From Vibrio thalassae (GTDB lineage: Bacteria; Pseudomonadota; Gammaproteobacteria; Enterobacterales; Vibrionaceae), in the NCBI RefSeq assembly GCF_900089835.1, contig NZ_OANU01000030.1, positions 1 through 52,757 of the forward strand: DNA of 52,757 bases, written 5' to 3'. Under the pieces are notes generated by a model. That model worked only from the letters and a program-made list of their open reading frames with translations. It ran no database searches and was not told the DNA's origin. Position numbers and translations under genes: made by a program. Each line of letters starts with the position of its first letter. The stretch's first letter is position 1. This document shows, piece after piece, positions 9,060 through 17,175 of this stretch.

Positions 9060-9508
9060 ATCTCCTCCTTGTAATTTAACTTACGAACGTAATTCTCACC
9101 AGCTAACCTCGTAATTCGCGCCAGCGAACCTCATTATTAACAACGGTTATAAACACCCTAGTATAGGGTGAACATAAGCTAATAGAACAAGATCCTATAT
9201 AGATATTTCATTTGCTTATATGCTACGCAATTTGCATGGTCTATGTACGTAAATTACAACATATGTAAAAACAGCATTATTGTATGACAAAAATACTTAT
9301 ACTGTTCTGCATTCGCTCGCGTGGTAAACCGATTGCTATGCTTAGATCCTATAAATCCCCCCTTCTACTATCAACTTGTTGATTAGTTAATCGCCCAGCC
9401 TACCCCTTTAGGGTAGTTCAAAAGTGTAATTGATTTACATCATGTTTTAATTTTCTTTCACATTTAACAATGCGCGGAGATTCGAAGAACTAACACTTAG
9501 GTATTAAT
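9060..9508. promoter_or_regulatory. Shared regulatory region between lipoprotein operon and nirB
   Basis: This 449-bp gene-free stretch drives two divergent operons. It contains a 22-bp imperfect tandem repeat (9089-9110 and 9111-9132, 19 of 22 identical) in the lipoprotein leader, a palindrome CACCCTA-GTA-TAGGGTG at 9154-9170, AGATCCTATA twice (about 9190 and 9343), ATCAAC-TT-GTTGAT at 9370-9383, TACCCCT-T-TAGGGTA at 9401-9415, and an FNR-like site at 9430-9443. The TACCCC/GGGTA palindrome carries one good NarL/NarP heptamer (TACCCCT). Confidence 0.6.
9430..9443 (+). promoter_or_regulatory. Putative FNR site of nirB
   Basis: TTGAT-TTAC-ATCAT matches the FNR consensus TTGATnnnnATCAA in 9 of 10 defined positions. 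Its centre, 72 bases before the nirB ATG, would place a class II transcription start near 9478 with AACAAT at about 9466-9471 as the -10. Anaerobic activation of nirB by FNR is established in enterobacteria; here it is inferred. Confidence 0.7.
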
Positions 9509-12067
9509 ATGAGCAAGATGAAGCTTGTCGTGATAGGAAACGGCATGGTCGGTCATCGTTATCTCGAGGATTTAGTCGAGAAAACCGATATGGCTAACTA
9601 TGACGTCACCGTTTTCTGTGAAGAACCACGCGTCGCTTATGACCGTGTCCACCTATCCTCTTACTTTTCACACCACACAGCAGACGAACTTTCCCTAGTA
9701 AAAGAAGGTTTCTATGAGAAGCATGGCATCAATGTTCTGATTGGCGAGCGCGCGATCAACATTAACCGTGAAAACAAAATCGTTTATTCCAGCACGGGTC
9801 GTGAAATTAAATACGACAAGCTTATACTCGCTACAGGTTCCTACCCATTTGTTCCACCTATTAAAGGTAACGAGAGTAAAGACTGTTTTGTCTACCGCAC
9901 TATTGAAGACCTTAAAGCTATTGAAGCAACGGCGAAGAAAAGTAAACGCGGCGTTGTGGTTGGTGGCGGCCTACTTGGCTTAGAAGCAGCAGGCGCTCTA
10001 AAAGCACTGGGGATCGAGACACACGTTGTCGAGTTCGCTCCAGTATTAATGGCGGAACAATTAGACCTTCATGGCGGTCTGCAACTTCGCAACAAAATTG
10101 AACGTATGGGCGTTCAAGTTCATACAAGCAAAAATACACTTGAAATCAAACCTGAAGGTAAAGAAGCGCGAAACACTATGGTGTTTGCCGACGGTACTGA
10201 CCTTGAAGTGGATTTTATCGTATTTTCCGCGGGTATTCGTCCACAGGACAAACTTGCTCGTCAAATGGGCTTGGGTGTTGCACCTCGTGGCGGTATCGAA
10301 ATCAACAACTTCGCTCAAACTACTGACCAAGATATTTATGCCATTGGTGAGTGCGCCTCATGGAACCGTACGTTCTATGGTCTCGTTGCTCCTGGTTATA
10401 AGATGGCGACAGTGGCGGTTGATCACTTAGTTGGTAACGACAGTCAGTTTGAAGGCGCGGATATGAGCGCTAAGTTAAAGCTACTTGGCGTCAAGGTGGG
10501 CTCAATTGGCGATGCCAATGGTCGTACTCCTGGATGTAAGAGCTACGTTTACCAAAACGACGAGCAAGAAGTGTATAAGCGTCTTATTGTGTCTGAAGAC
10601 GGTAAGAAGTTACTTGGCGCGGTCATGGTTGGTGATACTTCTGATTACGGTGATCTGCTTCAGCTTAAACTCAACGAAATCGAACTTCCAGAACACCCTG
10701 ATACTTTGATTCTGCCTGCGCATGCTGGTTCTGAAAAACCAACATTAGGTGCAGATTCTCTCCCTGAGTCAGCCGTTATTTGTTCTTGCTTTGATGTCAC
10801 TAAGGGCAAGATTGCACAAGCTGTTGCTGATGGTCATCACACGATTGGCGATATCAAAGCGGTAACTGGCGCAGGTACTGGCTGTGGCGGTTGTATCCCT
10901 CTTGTTACCTCTGTCCTTAATGCTGAATTAGCAAAATCAGGCATCGAAGTTAAAAACGACGTGTGTGAACACTTTGCTTATTCTCGCCAAGAACTGTTCC
11001 ACTTAGTACGTATCGAAGAGATCAAGACGTTCGAAAAGCTGCTTGAGAAACACGGTAAAGGATACGGCTGTGAAGTGTGTAAACCACTTGCAGGCTCTAT
11101 TTTAGCGTCTTGCTGGGGTGACCACATCCTTAAGCCTGAGCTAGTGAAGTTGCACGATACCAACGATAACTTCCTAGGTAACATCCAGAAAGACGGTACT
11201 TACTCAGTTATCCCGCGCATGGCTGGTGGCGAAGTGACTCCTGAAGCACTGAAAGTGCTAGCTGAAGTGGCAGCAGAGTACAACCTTTACACTAAGGTGA
11301 CTGGTGCACAACGTATCGGTCTGTTCGGCGCGCAAAAAGACGACCTTCCAGCTATCTGGAAGAAACTGATTGAAGCGGGTTACGAGACTGGTCAAGCGTA
11401 TGCGAAAGCACTGCGTATGGCGAAAACGTGTGTGGGTTCAACTTGGTGTCGTTACGGCGTTCAAGACTCTGTTGGTCTGGGCTCTCGCATCGAGAACCGT
11501 TACAAAGGCATCCGTACTCCTCATAAGATGAAGTTTGGTGTATCTGGCTGTACTCGTGAGTGTGCTGAAGCTCAAGGTAAAGACCTAGGTATTATCGCAA
11601 CCGACGCAGGCTGGAACATGTATGTGTGTGGTAACGGCGGTATGAAACCGCGTCACGCTGATCTATTGGCCTCTGACCTAGATGAAGCAACGCTTATTCA
11701 ATACATCGACCGTTTCATGATGTTCTACATCCGTACAGCAGCACCACTCCAACGTACTTCAGTTTGGATGGAAAATATGGAAGGCGGGGTCGACTACCTG
11801 CGTGAAGTGATCGTTGAGAACAAACTTGGCATCAACGAACAGTTAGAAGCCGACCTTCAACGTCTAGTGGGTGATTATAGCTGTGAATGGAAGAACACGA
11901 TTGAAGATGAGTCTCAACTTAAACGCTTCTCTCATTTCATCAATAGCCACCTTCGTGATGACAATGTAGTTTTCGTTCAAGAGCGCGAGCAACATCGTCC
12001 AGCAACATTTACAGAGAAACACCCAGAAGCTAAGGGTGACATCCTACACGTTGAGTTGGAGAAGTAA
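9509..12067 (+). CDS. nirB: NADH-dependent nitrite reductase, large subunit
   Basis: NirB reduces nitrite to ammonium in the cytoplasm with NADH as donor. The 852-aa protein begins with an FAD-binding pyridine nucleotide-disulfide reductase part (VIGNGMVGHRY at about 8-18, second Rossmann GGGLLGLEAAGAL near 150), has a BFD-type [2Fe-2S] domain (CSCFDVTKGK and GTGCGGC around 425-465), then the ferredoxin-like half domain and the siroheme/[4Fe-4S] sulfite-reductase domain (TCVGSTWCRYG, VSGCTRECAEAQGKDLG, VCGNGG). Length agrees with E. coli NirB (847 aa). nirD begins 2 bases after the stop, so large and small subunits are co-translated. The operon continues to an FNT channel and cobA. Confidence 0.96.
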   Translation: MSKMKLVVIGNGMVGHRYLEDLVEKTDMANYDVTVFCEEPRVAYDRVHLSSYFSHHTADELSLVKEGFYEKHGINVLIGERAININRENKIVYSSTGREIKYDKLILATGSYPFVPPIKGNESKDCFVYRTIEDLKAIEATAKKSKRGVVVGGGLLGLEAAGALKALGIETHVVEFAPVLMAEQLDLHGGLQLRNKIERMGVQVHTSKNTLEIKPEGKEARNTMVFADGTDLEVDFIVFSAGIRPQDKLARQMGLGVAPRGGIEINNFAQTTDQDIYAIGECASWNRTFYGLVAPGYKMATVAVDHLVGNDSQFEGADMSAKLKLLGVKVGSIGDANGRTPGCKSYVYQNDEQEVYKRLIVSEDGKKLLGAVMVGDTSDYGDLLQLKLNEIELPEHPDTLILPAHAGSEKPTLGADSLPESAVICSCFDVTKGKIAQAVADGHHTIGDIKAVTGAGTGCGGCIPLVTSVLNAELAKSGIEVKNDVCEHFAYSRQELFHLVRIEEIKTFEKLLEKHGKGYGCEVCKPLAGSILASCWGDHILKPELVKLHDTNDNFLGNIQKDGTYSVIPRMAGGEVTPEALKVLAEVAAEYNLYTKVTGAQRIGLFGAQKDDLPAIWKKLIEAGYETGQAYAKALRMAKTCVGSTWCRYGVQDSVGLGSRIENRYKGIRTPHKMKFGVSGCTRECAEAQGKDLGIIATDAGWNMYVCGNGGMKPRHADLLASDLDEATLIQYIDRFMMFYIRTAAPLQRTSVWMENMEGGVDYLREVIVENKLGINEQLEADLQRLVGDYSCEWKNTIEDESQLKRFSHFINSHLRDDNVVFVQEREQHRPATFTEKHPEAKGDILHVELEK

Positions 12068-12069
12068 TC

Positions 12070-12393
12070 ATGGCATTTCAAAAAGTATGTGATATCCAAG
12101 ACATCATCCCTGGAACTGGCGTGTGTGCATTGGTGGATGGCCAACAAGTTGCGATCTTCCGTCCAACGACTGCGGAAGAAGTCCTAGCAATCAGCAACAT
12201 GGATCCGTTCTATCGCTCTAACGTGTTATCACGTGGATTAATCGTTGAGCATCAAGGTGAGCTTTGGGTAGCAAGTCCACTCAAGAAACAGCGCTTCAAC
12301 TTGGCTACAGGTGCTTGCATGGAAGATGAGCACTTTAGCGTAAAAGCATACAAAACTCGCATCACCCAAGGTGCAGTAGAAGTATCAGCATAA
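12070..12393 (+). CDS. nirD: Nitrite reductase small subunit
   Basis: The 107-aa NirD has a Rieske-like fold (IIPGTGVCALVDGQQVAIF, then the PLKKQRFNLATGACMEDE segment) but lacks the Cys/His ligands of true Rieske proteins, as is normal for NirD. It is the required small subunit of the cytoplasmic NADH nitrite reductase. It follows nirB by 2 bases. Length equals the E. coli protein (108 aa). Confidence 0.94.
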   Translation: MAFQKVCDIQDIIPGTGVCALVDGQQVAIFRPTTAEEVLAISNMDPFYRSNVLSRGLIVEHQGELWVASPLKKQRFNLATGACMEDEHFSVKAYKTRITQGAVEVSA

Positions 12394-12404
12394 GCCTAAA
12401 GACT

Positions 12405-12447
12405 GAATAGCCTATAGGGGTTAGTACCCTAGCCCCTATCACTATTC
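12405..12447 (+). other. Long hairpin between nirD and the FNT channel gene
   Basis: GAATAG (12405-12410) pairs with CTATTC (12442-12447); after a CC/CA mismatch, ATAGGGGTTAG (12414-12424) pairs with CTAGCCCCTAT (12429-12439) around a TACC loop, with one G-T pair. About 17 bp of stem without a following T-run points to an attenuator or mRNA-stabilising 3' end for nirBD rather than a strong terminator. Confidence 0.7.
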
Positions 12448-12492
12448 AATTTCAACTTTTATGTTTCACTTTTATTTAATAGGTACAATTCT

Positions 12493-13353
12493 ATGTCTGC
12501 TGATTTTAAACCTGCGCAATTTGTGCAAACCATGATCGATGTTGGCGAAGCGAAAACAAAAACAAGCACTCGCGATCTGCTTCTTCGTGGCACAATGGCG
12601 GGTATCATTCTTTCTCTAGCCGTTGTGGTTGCCATTACTACTATGGTTCAGACAGGTATCGGCATCGTAGGTGCTCTCGTATTCCCTGTTGGTTTCGTTA
12701 TTCTAAGTGTGATGGGCTATGACCTGGTAACGGGTGTCTTCGGTCTTGCGCCATTGGCTAAATTTGCTAACCGTCCAGGTATTACTTGGAACCGTATTTT
12801 CCGTTGTTGGGGACTCGTCGGTTTAGGCAACCTAATTGGTTCTCTAATCGTTGCTTATCTTGTAGCAGTGTCGCTAACGGGTAACTTCTCTCTTGAACTT
12901 AATGCGGTTGCTAAGAAGTTTATCGCGGTATCAACAGCTCGCAGCCTTGGCTTTGAAAACATGGGCATGGACGGATGGATCACCTGCTTCGTGCGCGCTA
13001 TCTTCTGTAACCTTATGGTATGCCTTGGCGTTATCGGCAACATGACAGCACGTTCTGTGTCGGGCCGTGTCGCGATGATGTGGTTCCCTATTTTCATCTT
13101 CTTCGCACTAGTATTCGAGCATACTGTGGTCAACATGTTCCTATTCCCACTAGGTATGATTCTTGGTGCTGATTTTGGTATCGCGACTTGGTTAAACTTC
13201 AACCTAATCCCTACCATTCTTGGTAACATTGTTGGCGGTCTTATCATGACGTGTATCCCGCTTTACCTAACGCACGCTAAAACTGCACCATCTCTAGATG
13301 CACAAGCAGACGCGGAAGTGTCACTAAACGCTGAACCAGCGCTAAGCAAATAA
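12493..13353 (+). CDS. Formate/nitrite transporter family channel (NirC/FocA-like)
   Basis: The 286-aa protein has six hydrophobic segments and FNT features such as VFPVGFVILSVMGYDLVTG, the GNLIGS motif in the third helix and WFPIFIFFALVFEHTVVNMF with the channel histidine (EHTVVNM). FNT proteins are pentameric inner-membrane channels for small monovalent anions. Placement directly after nirBD suggests nitrite as the substrate. A 99-base gap with a hairpin separates it from nirD, so stoichiometry may be set post-transcriptionally. A hairpin terminator follows at 13362-13384. I leave the symbol open between nirC and focA. Confidence 0.88.
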   Translation: MSADFKPAQFVQTMIDVGEAKTKTSTRDLLLRGTMAGIILSLAVVVAITTMVQTGIGIVGALVFPVGFVILSVMGYDLVTGVFGLAPLAKFANRPGITWNRIFRCWGLVGLGNLIGSLIVAYLVAVSLTGNFSLELNAVAKKFIAVSTARSLGFENMGMDGWITCFVRAIFCNLMVCLGVIGNMTARSVSGRVAMMWFPIFIFFALVFEHTVVNMFLFPLGMILGADFGIATWLNFNLIPTILGNIVGGLIMTCIPLYLTHAKTAPSLDAQADAEVSLNAEPALSK

Positions 13354-13361
13354 GTTTTATT

Positions 13362-13384
13362 GGCCTCGCAGCATCTGCGAGGCC
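13362..13384 (+). terminator. Terminator after FNT channel gene
   Basis: GGCCTCGCA and TGCGAGGCC form a perfect 9-bp stem around GCATC and are followed by TTATT. It may separate nirBD-FNT from cobA. Confidence 0.8.
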
Positions 13385-13479
13385 TTATTAATCGCTGATT
13401 TGGCTATAAACAGTATTAACTTTGCCATTATCTGAGTTTTACTTTTTATATCCAAAATTTGACATCGATAGGCATAACT

Positions 13480-14232
13480 ATGACCACTCATCAAACATCT
13501 TTAAACGCTAGCTTCGTTTCTCTAGTCGGTGCAGGGCCGGGAGACCCTGATCTGTTGACAGTGAAGGGATATCGCGTGATTCAATCGGCTGATGTTGTCG
13601 TTTTCGACCGTTTAGTCTCTAAAGAAATCCTTGCACTTGCCAAACCAGATGCTGAGATGATTTACGTGGGTAAAAAAGTGGATTATCACTGTGTCCCTCA
13701 AGATCAAATCAACCAAATCCTTGTTGAGCAAGCACAATTAGGACGTAAAGTGGTTCGACTCAAAGGCGGTGACTCATTCATCTTTGGTCGCGGTGGTGAA
13801 GAGCTTGAAACACTTGCAGAACATGGCATCCGCTTTGAAGTGGTTCCAGGGATCACTGCAGCAGCGGGGGCGACAGCCTACGCCGGCATTCCCCTAACCC
13901 ACCGTGACCACGCTCAAAGCGTACAGTTCATTACTGGACATGTTCAAAAGGGCGGCGGCGAAATTGAGTGGGCATCCTTGGCACAATCGAACAACACGTT
14001 GGTGTTCTACATGGGCCTGAAGCAGAGTGGTCGAATTACCGATAAACTGATTACGCATGGATTGGACGAAAATACACCGTGTGCCATTATCGAAAATGGT
14101 ACCCGCAAAGAACAGCGCGTCTTCCAGGGCCCACTGAACACACTACCGGCAATGGCAGCTGACGCTGAAAGTCCTGCTTTGATTGTCGTTGGCAGCGTAA
14201 CCCAGCTACACAACAAGTTGAAGTGGTTCTAA
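13480..14232 (+). CDS. cobA: Uroporphyrinogen-III C-methyltransferase (SUMT)
   Basis: The 250-aa enzyme methylates uroporphyrinogen III at C2 and C7 to give precorrin-2, the precursor of siroheme, the cofactor of NirB. The SAM-binding start [12 protein letters not shown] (residues about 16-27), the DRL/VGKK segments, the [13 protein letters not shown] loop and PGITAA are all present and diagnostic. The ATG at 13480 is preferred to an in-frame TTG at 13459. It has no CysG-type dehydrogenase/chelatase domain, so the remaining siroheme steps must be encoded elsewhere. Location behind nirBD explains its job. Confidence 0.94.
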   Translation: MTTHQTSLNASFVSLVGAGPGDPDLLTVKGYRVIQSADVVVFDRLVSKEILALAKPDAEMIYVGKKVDYHCVPQDQINQILVEQAQLGRKVVRLKGGDSFIFGRGGEELETLAEHGIRFEVVPGITAAAGATAYAGIPLTHRDHAQSVQFITGHVQKGGGEIEWASLAQSNNTLVFYMGLKQSGRITDKLITHGLDENTPCAIIENGTRKEQRVFQGPLNTLPAMAADAESPALIVVGSVTQLHNKLKWF

Positions 14233-14281
14233 CGCGACAAAGCCCTACACCCCTTCATTTTTGCAACACCCTATTTTAATC

Positions 14282-14400
14282 GTCATTCTCACTTTAGTGA
14301 GAATCTCCCACAGCGTGTAGATGACTGAAAACATTGGACTAAGTCACGTAAATCAGCTTTGCGACGCGCTGAATGAGATCCCCTTTTTCAAGGGGATGAC
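14282..14400. repeat. MITE/ERIC-like element, complete copy
   Basis: The element begins GTCAT and ends ATGAC. Each end is a hairpin with an 8-bp stem and 4-base loop: ATTCTCAC-TTTA-GTGAGAAT on the left and ATCCCCTT-TTTC-AAGGGGAT on the right. The interior (CGTGTAGATGACTGAAAA, then GCGACGCGCTGAA) recurs in the second copy. Stem sequences differ between ends while pairing is kept. Confidence 0.7.
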
Positions 14401-14524
14401 AGCGATTCTTAAGGCAGTTTATAACCCGAGAAGAGCCACTTCTTAGTTCCGAAGTACTAGTTGTGAAGACTTCGATGCATCCCCATCTACCAGACCATGT
14501 CCACCTTACCACCTCAATTAGGCC

Positions 14525-14622
14525 GTCATCTTCGTGAAAACGAAGATCTTCTAAAACGTGTAGATTACTGAAAATGTGAGGGAAATTAGCTCTTCGACGC
14601 ACTGAAGGAGCTCCGCTTTTAG
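14525..14622. repeat. MITE/ERIC-like element, second copy lacking its right hairpin
   Basis: It starts with GTCATCTTCGT-GAAA-ACGAAGATCTTC, the same 8-bp-stem/4-base-loop design with a third stem sequence, then CGTGTAGATTACTGAAAA and TTCGACGCACTGAAGGAG, aligned to the interior of the first copy. The right end degrades after GGAGCTCCGCTTTTAG. Confidence 0.65.
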
Positions 14623-14672
14623 TACATACTTTTATCTAAGGGAGAGAATATCAAGATAACTTTGTTGTTAGA

Positions 14673-15356
14673 CTAGTTACTCTCTAGCTTTTCAGACTTA
14701 TTGGGAGAAAGCCATATTTCAGAGCGTCTGTTTTGAGCTCGTCCTTCTGCCGTTGAGTTACTCGCAATCGGTTTGGTTTCTCCATAAGATCGCACCACAA
14801 TATGGTTCTGGTTCACCCCTTTTGAAATCAAACCGTTGGACGTGGTTAGTGCTCTTTGCAATCCAAGTGCTTGGTTGTACCCAGCGGGCCCTGTGCTATC
14901 GGTATGCCCTTCGACCACAATGATGTTCTGTTTATCTCTCAGCTTTGTCGCAAGGTCATTGAGTGCTCGATTACCCATCGGGCTCAGTGTTGATTGGTCG
15001 AAACCAAAATGAAGCCGCGCAAGCAAGTTCTCTGTGTTAATATTATTATTTTTGCTGCCAATCCATGTCACACATTCCGAGGCGTTTAGACCAAGGTTTG
15101 AATCCCTGGCTAGCGCATTTTTCAAATCTTCAGTGTCTGATTTTTGTTCGACTTGCAAATATCCTTGTCGGTGCTGAGCAATGCCAATAACCTTGTCGAC
15201 AGTGACACTATGCTGGTACTCATTAACGCTATTGTCGAAATATACGTTAATCCCCTCTTCTGCTTGGCTCGACAGGCTAGTTGGCAATGTCGACATGACT
15301 AGTGCACTAATCACTGCACTAACTCGTGCTGCTTTTGACAGGTGTAAAAAAGCCAT
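14673..15356 (-). CDS. OmpA-family peptidoglycan-binding protein
   Basis: The product (about 227 aa from ATG 15356) has a signal peptide ending near SLSSQA, a short unknown region with one Cys, and a C-terminal OmpA domain from about 115: LHFGFDQSTLSPMG, VVEGHTDSTGPAGYN with the peptidoglycan-binding Asp, and QNRRSEIWL with the binding Arg. It should sit in the periplasm or outer membrane and hold peptidoglycan. It follows GAPDH on the same strand, but its start codon lies within the 3' arm of the GAPDH terminator hairpin, leaving no free ribosome binding site. GTG 15359 is an alternative start. Expression therefore is in doubt or depends on unfolding of that hairpin. Confidence 0.82.
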   Translation of the reverse strand: MAFLHLSKAARVSAVISALVMSTLPTSLSSQAEEGINVYFDNSVNEYQHSVTVDKVIGIAQHRQGYLQVEQKSDTEDLKNALARDSNLGLNASECVTWIGSKNNNINTENLLARLHFGFDQSTLSPMGNRALNDLATKLRDKQNIIVVEGHTDSTGPAGYNQALGLQRALTTSNGLISKGVNQNHIVVRSYGETKPIASNSTAEGRAQNRRSEIWLSPNKSEKLESN

Positions 15357-15375
15357 CACCTTTAGGTGATGGCTT
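15350..15375 (-). terminator. GAPDH terminator overlapping the next gene's start
   Basis: On the minus strand AAAGCCATCACC, a TAAA loop and GGTGATGGC followed by TTTTTT form a classic intrinsic terminator. The ATG of the OmpA-like gene (15354-15356) is part of the 3' arm. Confidence 0.85.
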
Positions 15376-15397
15376 TACATTGAGAGGCATAAAAGGC

Positions 15398-16855
15398 TTA
15401 ACCGATCACTGGGTACGTTTTATATTTCACACCCATCATTTGCTCCATGCAATGCACGACCTGACAACTATAGCCAAACTCGTTGTCGTACCAAATATAC
15501 AACACACAACGATTGTCTTGAGCAATCGTCGCTTGACCATCGACAATTCCAGGATGACGGGCCCCGACTAAATCGGTAGAAACGATCTCCGTTGAATCGG
15601 TGTAATCAATTTGTGCCGACAGTGCTGACGTAAGAGATACTTGGCGCAGATACGCGTTAAGCTCATCTTTTGTCGTTTCCTTTTCAAGGTTTAGGTTCGC
15701 CACCGCCATCGAAACATTAGGTGTTGGAACACGAATAGCGTTGCCACTTAGTTTTCCTGCCAACTCCGGTAATGCCTTAGCAACTGCTTTAGCGGCACCC
15801 GTTGATGTTAAAACCATATTCAAAGATGCAGAGCGTCCACGACGATCGCCTTTGTGGTAGTTATCAATGAGGTTTTGATCATTCGTATACGAATGAACCG
15901 TCTCAATATGACCCGATATAATGCCGTATTTATCATTCACCGCTTTTAAAGTCGGGGTAATGGCATTAGTCGTACAACTTGCCGCAGATACAATAGTATC
16001 GTCATCAAGAATCGATTCATGATTCACCCCAAACACGATGTTTTTAATATCGCCTTTACCTGGGGCAGTCAGTAGCACTTTATTTGCGCCTTTACATGCG
16101 ACGTGCTGGCCTAAACCTTCCGCATCACGCCAAACACCCGTATTATCCACAACCAATGCATTGTTGATACCGTAGTTGGTATAATCCACATCTGCCGGAC
16201 TATTAGCATAGATGATTTGAATATAATTGCCGTTAACAATAAGTGCTTTATTTTCTTCGTCAACCACTATGCTGCCATTAAACTGACCATGCACGGAATC
16301 ACGACGCAACAAGCTAGCACGTTTTTGCAAATCACCGTCCCGACCACCGCGAACAACGATCGCTCTCAAGGCTAATGGATAACCGGGGCCACTTTTCTCA
16401 ACAAGAATACGAGTTAAAAGACGGCCAATACGACCAAATCCGTACAAAACGACATCACGAGATTCAAGGGCAGCATCACTTTCAATGCTCTCTACGAGTG
16501 CTGTCATCAAGAAATCATCGATATTGTGTTCATTCTCGTTATTCGTCCAATATTGCTGAGCAAGTTGGCCAATATCAATACAGCATGGTGACAGGTTCAG
16601 TTGAGACAGTTTTTCAATGAGAGGAGCAGTTTGAACAATGTCGATGGCTTTTGGAGAATAGTGGCGTGAAACGCGGTGGGTTTTAATGATATCGATGGTC
16701 GTTGCGTTAATCAGGGTTTTGCCGAACAAAAGTATTTCAACGCCCTTCTCTCTATACAAGCGACCTAAAATAGGCAGCATAGACTCAGCGAGTGTTTGGT
16801 TTAGTTGCCACTGATTCTGATGAATTTCAGTTTGCGAGATGTTGCTATTACTCAT
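15398..16855 (-). CDS. Glyceraldehyde-3-phosphate dehydrogenase, long form
   Basis: This GAPDH oxidises glyceraldehyde-3-phosphate with NAD(P). Starting at ATG 16855 (an upstream in-frame start at 16912 is possible) the product has 485 aa, about 150 more than classical GapA. The first ~135 residues are an extra helical domain found in the long-form subfamily; then come the Rossmann motif YGFGRIGR (139-145), the catalytic SAASCTTNAI (Cys294), HSYTNDQN, the RRGRSASLN phosphate site and WYDNEFGYS near the C-terminus. All key residues are present, so it is catalytically competent. The role of the N-terminal extension is not known to me. Similar proteins occur besides GapA in Vibrio. It stands upstream of the OmpA-like gene. 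Confidence 0.88.
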   Translation of the reverse strand: MSNSNISQTEIHQNQWQLNQTLAESMLPILGRLYREKGVEILLFGKTLINATTIDIIKTHRVSRHYSPKAIDIVQTAPLIEKLSQLNLSPCCIDIGQLAQQYWTNNENEHNIDDFLMTALVESIESDAALESRDVVLYGFGRIGRLLTRILVEKSGPGYPLALRAIVVRGGRDGDLQKRASLLRRDSVHGQFNGSIVVDEENKALIVNGNYIQIIYANSPADVDYTNYGINNALVVDNTGVWRDAEGLGQHVACKGANKVLLTAPGKGDIKNIVFGVNHESILDDDTIVSAASCTTNAITPTLKAVNDKYGIISGHIETVHSYTNDQNLIDNYHKGDRRGRSASLNMVLTSTGAAKAVAKALPELAGKLSGNAIRVPTPNVSMAVANLNLEKETTKDELNAYLRQVSLTSALSAQIDYTDSTEIVSTDLVGARHPGIVDGQATIAQDNRCVLYIWYDNEFGYSCQVVHCMEQMMGVKYKTYPVIG

Positions 16856-17175
16856 AGTAACTGGGGGACCTCTATAAGTTAAAGGCTCGTTACTCCTGGA
16901 TGTAGGGTACAAGAGATAAAGAGCTGTTTTGGGGATGTAATTGTGTTGTTATATTTTGTGCGCGGAAGTGTAACAAACAGAGACTTAATCTGCTAGGAAA
17001 AATAATTGGCAGAACATATAAGGAAAAGTGTGACTTCGGTAGAATTTATGCGGTTTGATATCGACCTTAGCCGCATATTAACGCGACTAAGGGCAAGCTT
17101 ATTTTTTGCATTCAATCAAGATATGACATAACCAACTCATCACCATTGATGGATAACAAGAGCGGGCGTCTTGTA

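Larger units (their letters stand above)
14233..14672. repeat. Gene-free stretch with two hairpin-ended intergenic repeat elements
   Basis: No gene is seen. The region holds one complete 119-bp element (14282-14400) and a second copy (14525 to about 14622) whose right end has decayed. Between them, 14401-14524 is non-coding with no recognised feature. Confidence 0.7.

Noticed and set aside
9401..9415. A canonical 7-2-7 NarL/NarP site upstream of nirB
   Set aside because: The palindrome TACCCCT-T-TAGGGTA has only a one-base centre, and only the left half fits the heptamer; kept as a possible half site.
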